A DNA stretch of 12,617 bases from an uncultured Rhodoplanes sp. (GTDB taxonomy: Bacteria; Pseudomonadota; Alphaproteobacteria; Rhizobiales; Xanthobacteraceae), in NCBI GenBank assembly GCA_936924235.1, contig CAKZHN010000060.1:1-12617 (forward strand), in the 5' to 3' direction. Shown piece after piece: positions 1 to 6,127 of the stretch. Made by a program: the position numbers and the translations under genes. Numbering within the stretch: position 1 is the first letter of the stretch; every line of letters begins with the position of its first letter. Under the pieces are notes generated by a model, which was given only the letters and a program-made list of their open reading frames with translations, was not told the origin of the DNA and did not search any database.

Positions 1-140
1 GTGAGGGAAAGAAGAGAAAGGCGGCGCCCCGCGCCTCACCATTGTCAGGGGCCGATGAGTCACGTCTGCATGCCAACGCCCCACGGTCATTGCCTCCCCG
101 GCCTGCTCCGATCAAACTCAAACCGGGAATCGGGGACATC

Positions 141-1388
141 ATGCTGAATCTGCAATCGGCTCTGGGCATTCTCGCCATCATCGCCTTCGCCTGGGCGGTC
201 AGCGAAAACCGCCGCGCGGTGTCGCCGCGGCGTATCGCCGTCGGCATCGTGGTGAGCTTCGTGCTGGCTCTCCTGTTCCTGAAGGTGCCGCCGGTCACCC
301 GCGCCTTCGCCTCGCTCAACGTCGCGATCGACGCCGTCGCCAATGCCAGCCGCGCCGGCACCTCCTTCGTCTTCGGCTATATCGGCGGCGGCGCCCTGCC
401 CTACGATTTGAAATATCCCGGCAAAGACTTCGTGCTGGCCTTCACGGCGCTGCCCATCGTGCTGGTGATGAGCACGCTCACCACGCTGTTGTTCTACTGG
501 GGCATCCTGCCGCCGATCGTGAAGGGCTTCGCCTTCGCGCTCAACCGCACCATGGGCGTCGGCGGCGCGGTTGGGCTCTCGACCGCGGCCAACATCTTCG
601 TCGGCCATGTCGAGGCGCCGCTGTTCATCCGCCCCTATCTCGCCAAGCTCTCGCGCAGCGAGCTGTTCGTGGTGATGACCGGCGGCATGGCCGGCATCGC
701 CGGCACCGTGCTGGTGCTCTACGCGCAGTTCCTGAAAAACGCGGTGCCCGAGGCCGCGGGCCATCTCGTCATCGCCTCGGTGCTCGGCGCGCCGATCGCC
801 GTGATGATCGGCCAGATCATGGTGCCCGACGAGCAGGACACCCGCACCAATTCGCTCGAGATCGAGGAGCCGGTCGCCGAAAGCACCATGGACGCCATCG
901 CCAAGGGCGCCACCATGGGCATGCAGCTCCTGCTCAACATGATCGCCATGCTGATCGTGTTCGTGGCCCTCGTCGCATTGGTCAACCAGATGCTTGGCGC
1001 GCTGCCGCTCATTGGCGGCGACCCCATCACGCTCGAACGCATGCTCGGCTTCGTGATGGCGCCGGTGTGCTGGCTGATCGGCATCCCCTGGGATCAGGCG
1101 ATCAACGCCGGCACCTTGATGGGCATCAAGACCGTGCTCAACGAGCTGATCGCCTACCTGCAGATGTCGCGGCTGCCGCCCGACGCGCTCGATCCGCGCT
1201 CTCGGCTGATCATGCTCTATGCGATGTGCGGCTTCGCCAACTTCGGCAGCGTCGGCATCATGATCGCGGGACTCACCACCATGGCGCCGGAACGCCGCAG
1301 CGACGTGATCTCGCTCGGCATGAAGTCGATCGTGTCGGGCACGCTCTCGACATTGCTGATGGGCGCGATCGTGGGGGTGCTCAACTAG
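141..1388 (+). CDS. Concentrative nucleoside transporter (CNT / NupC family)
   Basis: Inner-membrane cation-coupled symporter expected to import nucleosides or related compounds. The 415 aa protein is close to the usual bacterial CNT length of about 400 and is a chain of hydrophobic segments. The family core is visible: ANIFVGHVEAPLFIRPYL (about 150-167), with the conserved Glu158 of the first substrate motif; KTVLNELIAYL (330-340), with the NE pair 334-335; and GFANFGSVGI (364-373), with Asn367 and Ser370 at the spacing of the second substrate motif. The frame stays open upstream to a TTG at 42, but the first 33 residues would be polar and proline-rich. The ATG at 141 has a purine-rich GGGGA stretch upstream and begins directly with a membrane segment, so I chose it. 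Odd point: the residues before Glu158 are His-Val, where characterised nucleoside carriers usually have Gln-Thr or Gln-Ser, so the substrate may differ. It is probably co-transcribed with the decarboxylase 52 bp downstream. Confidence 0.88.
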   Translation: MLNLQSALGILAIIAFAWAVSENRRAVSPRRIAVGIVVSFVLALLFLKVPPVTRAFASLNVAIDAVANASRAGTSFVFGYIGGGALPYDLKYPGKDFVLAFTALPIVLVMSTLTTLLFYWGILPPIVKGFAFALNRTMGVGGAVGLSTAANIFVGHVEAPLFIRPYLAKLSRSELFVVMTGGMAGIAGTVLVLYAQFLKNAVPEAAGHLVIASVLGAPIAVMIGQIMVPDEQDTRTNSLEIEEPVAESTMDAIAKGATMGMQLLLNMIAMLIVFVALVALVNQMLGALPLIGGDPITLERMLGFVMAPVCWLIGIPWDQAINAGTLMGIKTVLNELIAYLQMSRLPPDALDPRSRLIMLYAMCGFANFGSVGIMIAGLTTMAPERRSDVISLGMKSIVSGTLSTLLMGAIVGVLN

Positions 1389-1440
1389 CAAAGCCGCGAT
1401 GGAAACCGATATGATGCGACATCAATAAGCGAGAAGCGCC

Positions 1441-2976
1441 ATGGAACATCGCATCGCCGAGCCCTCCCCCTCCGTCACCCCGGCCAAGGACGGCCCGCAG
1501 GCAAACTGGCGCGATCTCCGCGAATGGCTCGCGCTCGTCGAGCGCAACAACGAGCTGCAGCGCATCGCAAAGCCGGTCGACACCAACGAGGAGCTTGGCG
1601 CCATCACCTACATGGCGACGCGCAGCGAGAAGACGTCGGCGCTGCTCTTCGAGAACCTCACCGGCGACAAGACCGGCACCCGCATCCTTGCCAACATGCT
1701 GGGCTCGAGCAAGGAGCGCTACGCGCTTGCGGTCGGCCTCGATCCGGACCTGTCCATCGCCGAGATGATCGCCGAGACCCGCGGCATCATGAACCGGCGC
1801 ATCCCGCCGAAGCGCATCCCGAAGGCGCAGGCGCCGGTCAACGAGATCGTGCTTCGCGGCGACGACATCGACCTCACGCAATTCCCCACGCCGAAGTTCT
1901 GGCCGGGCGACGGCGGCCGCTATATCGGCACCGGCGACATCACGCTGACCGCCTCGCCCGACACCGGACGCATCAACGTCGGCTGCTACCGTCAGATGCT
2001 GCACGGCCCGCGCCGCGTCGGACTCTACTGCTCGCCCGGCAAGCACGGCCTGCTCGACCGCGAAGCCTGGTGGCGGCAAGGCAAGCCGCTTGAGGTCGTG
2101 GTCGCCTACGGCATCGATCCCGTGCTGTTCATGCTCGCCGCGCAGGTGTTCGGCGTCAAGGAATCCGAGTTCGACGTGGCCGGCGGCATCATGGGCCGCG
2201 GCATCGAGCTTACCGATGGCGAAACCGGCAGCCTGCCGATCCCGGCGCAGGCCGAATTCGTCATCGAAGGCACCGTCACGCAGGGCGACGTCGAGGTCGA
2301 AGGCCCGCTCGGCGAGTTCACCGGCTATTACGGCCGCGAGCGCTCGCCCCAGCCGGTGATCGACGTGAAGGCGCTGCACATGCGGCGCAACCCAATCCTG
2401 ACCGCGGCGCTGATGGCGAAGTATCCGTCGTGCGAGATCGGCGCCTACTACGCCATCATGCGTTCGGCGCGCATCCTCGACGATCTCGAACGGATCGGCG
2501 TGCCGGGCGTGGTCGGCGCCTATGCGCATCCGGCCGCGGCGTCGGGCTGGGGCATCGTCGTGGTGTCGCTGCAGCAGCAATATGCCGGCCACGCCGCGCA
2601 GGTGCTGGCGCTCGCCGCGCAGTGCCCGGCCGCGTCCTACTACACCAAGTGGATCATCGCGGTGGACGACGATGTCGATCCGACCGACTTCAACGAGGTG
2701 ATGTGGGCGCTGTCGACGCGCTGCCATCCCGCCGAAGACATCGACATCCTGAAGAAGACCTGGTCGACCGGGCTCGATCCGAGCCAGTTCGAGATGGATC
2801 GGCGGCCGTACGGCTCCAAGGCTCTGATCGATGCCTGCAAGCCGCACCGGCATCTGAAAGCGTTTCCGCAGACCACGCTTCTTCGCCGCGAGGTCTACGA
2901 CAAGGTCGCGGCGCGCTGGCAGGAGCTGGGTTTCACCGGGCCGCCGCCGCGGATGACGGCATTCCACAAGGACTGA
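1441..2976 (+). CDS. UbiD-family prenylated-FMN decarboxylase
   Basis: A 511 aa cytoplasmic, reversible non-oxidative (de)carboxylase of the UbiD family, close to the usual length of about 490-500. Family enzymes use prenylated FMN made by UbiX and decarboxylate polyprenyl-hydroxybenzoate, hydroxybenzoates or other unsaturated acids. Recognisable parts are ALLFENLTG (67-75), GDGGRYIGTGDITLT (156-170), NVGCYRQMLHGPRRVGLY (179-196) and VEGPLGEFTGYYGRE (286-300). The catalytic Arg-Glu-Glu triad of the family maps to Arg184, Glu287 and Glu292, so the enzyme should be active. The start at 1441 follows a modest GAAG ribosome-binding site; the N-terminal 20 residues are polar and the fold begins near the WRDLREWL segment. 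It lies 52 bp after the CNT gene and converges on pobA with a 39 bp gap. It could be the ubiquinone-pathway UbiD, but its place beside pobA fits a catabolic aromatic-acid decarboxylase at least as well. The substrate cannot be read from the sequence, so I give no gene symbol. Confidence 0.9.
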   Translation: MEHRIAEPSPSVTPAKDGPQANWRDLREWLALVERNNELQRIAKPVDTNEELGAITYMATRSEKTSALLFENLTGDKTGTRILANMLGSSKERYALAVGLDPDLSIAEMIAETRGIMNRRIPPKRIPKAQAPVNEIVLRGDDIDLTQFPTPKFWPGDGGRYIGTGDITLTASPDTGRINVGCYRQMLHGPRRVGLYCSPGKHGLLDREAWWRQGKPLEVVVAYGIDPVLFMLAAQVFGVKESEFDVAGGIMGRGIELTDGETGSLPIPAQAEFVIEGTVTQGDVEVEGPLGEFTGYYGRERSPQPVIDVKALHMRRNPILTAALMAKYPSCEIGAYYAIMRSARILDDLERIGVPGVVGAYAHPAAASGWGIVVVSLQQQYAGHAAQVLALAAQCPAASYYTKWIIAVDDDVDPTDFNEVMWALSTRCHPAEDIDILKKTWSTGLDPSQFEMDRRPYGSKALIDACKPHRHLKAFPQTTLLRREVYDKVAARWQELGFTGPPPRMTAFHKD

Positions 2977-3015
2977 GATGGCGCAGAGCTTTTTGAGGTC
3001 GCATTGAATTTGGGG

Positions 3016-4197
3016 TCACTCGATCGGCAGGCCCGCATAGTTCTCCGCAAGCGACGTCATGGCTGCGTCCGAGCCGGTGACGTAGTCGATCTCCGCGATC
3101 TGGCGCTTGGTGTCGAAGTCCATCTCGACGCTGTGGCGGTGCAGAAGCTGCGTCATCCACCAGGAGAAGCGCTGGCCTTTCCAGACGCGGCTCAGGCACG
3201 TCGCCGAATAATCCTTCAGCAGCTCCTCGCTTCCCGATTTGTAGTGCGCCGCGATGGCGCGCGACAAAACCCGCACGTCGGCCATCGCGAGATTCATGCC
3301 CTTGGCGCCGGTCGGCGGCACGATGTGCGCGGCGTCGCCTGCCAGAAACAGCCGCCCCGACTGCATCGGCTCGGTGACGTAGCTCCGCATCGGCGTGATG
3401 CCCTTCTGCACGATCTTGCCGCGCGGCAGCGGCCGCACGCCGCCAAGCCGCGTTTCGAGCTCGTCCCAGATGCGCTCGTCGGACCAATTATCGATGTCCT
3501 CGTCCGGCGCGCATTGCACGTAAAGCCGCGACAGATCAGGTCCACGCATCGAGAACAGCGCGAAGCCGCGCTCGTGGAAGCAGTAGATCAACTCGTCCTC
3601 AGGCGGCGGCGATTCCGAAAGAATGCCGAGCCAGCCGAATGGATAGGCGCGGTCGTAGCCCTTCAGCACGCCGGGCGCGATGCTCGGCCTGCAAACGCCG
3701 TGGAAGCCATCACAGCCGCCGATGAAGTCGCATTCGATCTCCTGTTGCCTGCCGTCGTACTTGAAGCGGATCTTCGGATTGCGACCGTCGAAGTCGTGGA
3801 CGCTGGTGTCGGACACCTCGAAGAAGATCTGCCCGCCGTCGGCGAGCCGCTTGCCGATCAGGTCGGTGACGACCTCCTTCTGGTCGTAGATGAAGACCTG
3901 CTTGCCGATCAGCCGATTGAAATCGATGTGCCGCGCCTCGCCGCGGAACGAGATGTAGATGCCGTCGTGGACCATCGCCTCGCGCTGGAGGCGCTCGCCC
4001 ACGCCGGTGTCGATCAGCATCCTGGAGACCCAGTTCTCCATCAGGCCGGCACGCACGCGCGCCTCGCAATAGGCGCGGCTCCGGTCCTCGATGATGATGC
4101 TCGAGATGCCGGCGAGATGCAGCAGATGCGACAGCATCAAGCCAGCGGGTCCTGCGCCGACAATGCCGACCTGGGTGCGCAAGGTTTGGGCGGGCAT
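3016..4197 (-). CDS. pobA: 4-hydroxybenzoate 3-monooxygenase
   Basis: FAD-dependent aromatic hydroxylase that converts 4-hydroxybenzoate, O2 and NAD(P)H to protocatechuate, which feeds the beta-ketoadipate or 4,5-cleavage routes. At 393 aa it matches the Pseudomonas enzyme (394) almost end to end. Visible parts: dinucleotide fold GIVGAGPAGL (11-20); CDGFHG (162-167), the DG motif shared by FAD and NAD(P)H sites; GDAAHIVPPTGAKG (287-300), the FAD ribityl motif; and the closing AENYAGLP (384-391). Residues known to hold and activate the substrate are retained: Tyr205, Ser216, Arg218 and Tyr387 (Pseudomonas Tyr201, Ser212, Arg214, Tyr385), with the ring-contacting proline in IVPP (292-295). The start is well supported by an AGGGAGGA ribosome-binding site three bases before the ATG. 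The nicotinamide-cofactor helix reads EDRSRAY (37-43), with Asp38 where the Pseudomonas enzyme has Arg33, which may shift the enzyme towards NADH. The gene is divergent from the haem-propeller pair. Neither pobR nor pca genes are in the window. Confidence 0.96.
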   Translation of the reverse strand: MPAQTLRTQVGIVGAGPAGLMLSHLLHLAGISSIIIEDRSRAYCEARVRAGLMENWVSRMLIDTGVGERLQREAMVHDGIYISFRGEARHIDFNRLIGKQVFIYDQKEVVTDLIGKRLADGGQIFFEVSDTSVHDFDGRNPKIRFKYDGRQQEIECDFIGGCDGFHGVCRPSIAPGVLKGYDRAYPFGWLGILSESPPPEDELIYCFHERGFALFSMRGPDLSRLYVQCAPDEDIDNWSDERIWDELETRLGGVRPLPRGKIVQKGITPMRSYVTEPMQSGRLFLAGDAAHIVPPTGAKGMNLAMADVRVLSRAIAAHYKSGSEELLKDYSATCLSRVWKGQRFSWWMTQLLHRHSVEMDFDTKRQIAEIDYVTGSDAAMTSLAENYAGLPIE

Positions 4198-4288
4198 GGG
4201 TCCTCCCTATTCGGACACCGATGGTGCGGCGGTTCACCCTGCCCGCCAAGGGATGGTTGCCGGATTCGGTGGCATTTTTGGCCCGGCG

Positions 4289-4312
4289 TTTGGCTTGGGA
4301 TTTGGCTTGGGA
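4289..4312. repeat. Perfect 12-bp tandem repeat in the pobA divergent region
   Basis: TTTGGCTTGGGA occurs twice head to tail with no mismatch, 92-115 bp upstream of the pobA start and 122-145 bp upstream of the first haem-propeller gene. It could be a pair of regulator half-sites or a simple slippage duplication. I checked it as a sigma-54 element, but the spacing puts GG where GC is required. Confidence 0.6.
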
Positions 4313-4328
4313 TGTTCCGCAGACCGTT

Positions 4329-4343
4329 GCAACGCGGCGTTGC
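4329..4343. promoter_or_regulatory. Operator-like palindrome GCAACGC-G-GCGTTGC
   Basis: A perfect 7-bp inverted repeat with a one-base centre, in the region between the divergent pobA and the haem-propeller gene. Just upstream a third copy of the half-site occurs (CGTTGC at 4325-4330), so the order is direct, inverted, direct. The right arm overlaps the putative -35 box at 4340-4345, a position suited to a repressor or an activator. IclR-type regulators of aromatic catabolism such as PobR and PcaU are known to bind three-repeat operators; assigning this site to such a regulator is inference. Confidence 0.4.
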
Positions 4344-4368
4344 CGCACCGCTCGCCGCGCCCTATGCT
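4340..4368 (+). promoter_or_regulatory. Putative sigma-70-type promoter of the haem-propeller genes
   Basis: TTGCCG (4340-4345) and TATGCT (4363-4368) are separated by 17 bp, the best match to a vegetative promoter in the divergent region. It would give a leader of roughly 60 nt before the ATG at 4434. Its -35 box overlaps the palindrome at 4329-4343. Assigned by eye only. Confidence 0.35.
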
Positions 4369-4433
4369 CGCACCGATTACAAAAAACATCGGCGCAAAAC
4401 CGCGCCTTTTGGACTGTCTAGGGAGCGACATAG

Positions 4434-6089
4434 ATGCGACGCATACCGCTGCTCGCGGGCCTGAGCCTGTTTGCCACTTTACTGCTTTCGACCACCGCAC
4501 CGGCGCAGAACGCGCCGCTTTCCGGCACCGTCTCGTCCGACGACGAGGGCGCGATGGAAGGCGTCCTGGTCAGCGCCAAAAAGACCGGCACGAACATCAC
4601 CACGACGGTGGTCACCGACCGCGCCGGCCACTTCAGCTTCCCGGCCGGCCGGCTCGAACCCGGCGAATACGGGCTGCGCATCCGCGCCATCGGCTATGAC
4701 CTCGACACGCCGAAGACCATCCAGGTCGCGGCGCAGGGCACGACGCAGAACCTCAAGCTCAGCAAGACCAAGAATCTCGCGTCGCAGATGTCGAATGCCG
4801 AGTGGATCAACAGCATTCCCGGCAACGATCCGCGCAAAGGCGTCCTGCTCAACTGCGTCGGCTGCCACACCGTCGAGCGCATCTTCCGATCCACACACGA
4901 TGCCGACGAATTCCTCGAGATTACGCTGCCGCGGATGCAGAGCTACGTGAACCAGAGCATCCCGGCGCATTTCCAGGTGCGCCGCGCCGAGCGGCTGATG
5001 GAGGAGCGCGGCGACTCCCGCGTGCAGGTCTACAAGACCGTCGCGGAATATCTCGCCAGCATCAATCTCAGCTCGCGCGATCGTTGGAATTTCCAACTCG
5101 AGCCGATGCCGCGGCCGGGCGGCCGCGCCACGAAGGTGATCTACACCGAGTACGATCTGCCACGCGACACCATCGAGCCGCACGACGTGATCGTCGATAA
5201 GGACGGCTTCGCCTGGTACTCGAACTTCGGCGAGCAGAACATCGGCAAGGTCGATCCCAAGACCGGCAAGGTCACCGAGTACAAGGTGCCCGAGCACAAG
5301 CCGGGCTTCCCGACCGGCTTCCTCGCGCTGCGCACCGACCGTGACGGCGACCTGTGGCTTGGCAACATGTACCAGGCCACGATCACCAAGTTCGACCGGA
5401 AGACCGAGAAATTCTCCTTCTGGCAGTTGCCGAAAGAGCAGAACATCGACGCGGCGCAGCTCAACATGGTGAGCCCGCAAAGCTCCCACGTCGACGGCAA
5501 GGTCTGGGCGCAGAACAACGGCTTCGCCGGCGTGCACCGGCTCGATCTCGCCTCCGGCAAGATCGAGACCTGGGAGCCGTTCAAGGGCGCCAAGGAGCCG
5601 CACAACATCTACGACGTGATCCCGGACTCTAAGAACAACGTCTACTTCACCGACTTCCGGCTCCGCCACATCGGCCGCATCGACGCCAAGACCGGCGAGT
5701 TCAAGCTGTTCGAGGTGCCGACTTCGGGCTCGGCGCCACGCCGCGGCCAGATGGACTCGCAGGACCGGCTGTGGTTCGCGCAGTACCGCGGCGACCGCGT
5801 CGCGATGTTCGACACCAAGACCGAGGAGTTCAAGGAGTGGCGGATTCCGCCGCGCTGGTCGGCGCCCTACGACGCCGTGCTCGACAAGAACGACGAGGTC
5901 TGGACCGGCTCGATGCTGAGCGACCAGGTCACGCGGCTCAACACCAAGACCAACGAGATGGTGCAGTACCTGTTGCCGCGGACCACCAACATCCGGCGCG
6001 TGTTCGTCGACAACACGACCACGCCGGTGACGTTCTGGGTCGGCTCCAATCACGGCCACTCGATCGTCAAGGTAGAACCGCTCGATTGA
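4434..6089 (+). CDS. Exported haem-c / Vgb-like beta-propeller protein, copy A
   Basis: A 551 aa protein of unknown activity, probably periplasmic. Order of parts: Sec signal peptide with hydrophobic core 5-20 and likely cleavage after APA (22-24); carboxypeptidase-regulatory-like beta-sandwich (about 28-110, with GHFSFPAGRLEPGEYGLRI); one c-type haem site CVGCH (141-145), with Met168 a possible second haem ligand; then a beta-propeller of the Vgb (virginiamycin B lyase) type from about 235 to the end. The propeller shows repeated outer strands such as VDPKTGKVTEYKVP, FDRKTEKFSFWQLP, IDAKTGEFKLFEVP and FDTKTEEFKEWRIP. Six such motifs plus the opening YTEYDLP (237-243) fit seven blades closed by the C-terminal strand. 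A GGGAG ribosome-binding site lies 8 bases before the ATG. It is followed 38 bp later by a paralogue and diverges from pobA. Database names such as streptogramin lyase would be misleading, since fusion to a haem domain suggests a redox role. I do not recognise a named function. Confidence 0.85.
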   Translation: MRRIPLLAGLSLFATLLLSTTAPAQNAPLSGTVSSDDEGAMEGVLVSAKKTGTNITTTVVTDRAGHFSFPAGRLEPGEYGLRIRAIGYDLDTPKTIQVAAQGTTQNLKLSKTKNLASQMSNAEWINSIPGNDPRKGVLLNCVGCHTVERIFRSTHDADEFLEITLPRMQSYVNQSIPAHFQVRRAERLMEERGDSRVQVYKTVAEYLASINLSSRDRWNFQLEPMPRPGGRATKVIYTEYDLPRDTIEPHDVIVDKDGFAWYSNFGEQNIGKVDPKTGKVTEYKVPEHKPGFPTGFLALRTDRDGDLWLGNMYQATITKFDRKTEKFSFWQLPKEQNIDAAQLNMVSPQSSHVDGKVWAQNNGFAGVHRLDLASGKIETWEPFKGAKEPHNIYDVIPDSKNNVYFTDFRLRHIGRIDAKTGEFKLFEVPTSGSAPRRGQMDSQDRLWFAQYRGDRVAMFDTKTEEFKEWRIPPRWSAPYDAVLDKNDEVWTGSMLSDQVTRLNTKTNEMVQYLLPRTTNIRRVFVDNTTTPVTFWVGSNHGHSIVKVEPLD

Positions 6090-6127
6090 GAAACGCAGCA
6101 AACCCGACGAACCGGAGGAGACGGACC

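Noticed and set aside
1..39. GTGAGG / CCTCAC inverted repeat at the left edge
   Set aside because: Short 6-bp arms 27 bp apart with no supporting context; likely chance. I see no gene in 1-140.
87..1391. Long minus-strand open frame (434 codons) across the CNT gene
   Set aside because: Its product is His/Glu/Arg-rich with no recognisable domain, and the plus-strand frame has clear CNT motifs. It is a codon-bias shadow of GC-rich DNA.
1381..2967. Long minus-strand open frame (528 codons) opposite the UbiD-family gene
   Set aside because: No fold or motif is visible, and it is antisense to a strongly recognisable family gene.
4291..4307. Possible sigma-54 (-24/-12) promoter in the tandem repeat
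   Set aside because: With GG at 4292-4293 the -12 position reads GG, not GC.
3004..4464. Plus-strand open frame (486 codons) opposite pobA
   Set aside because: It is antisense to a near full-length PobA match and carries no motif of its own.
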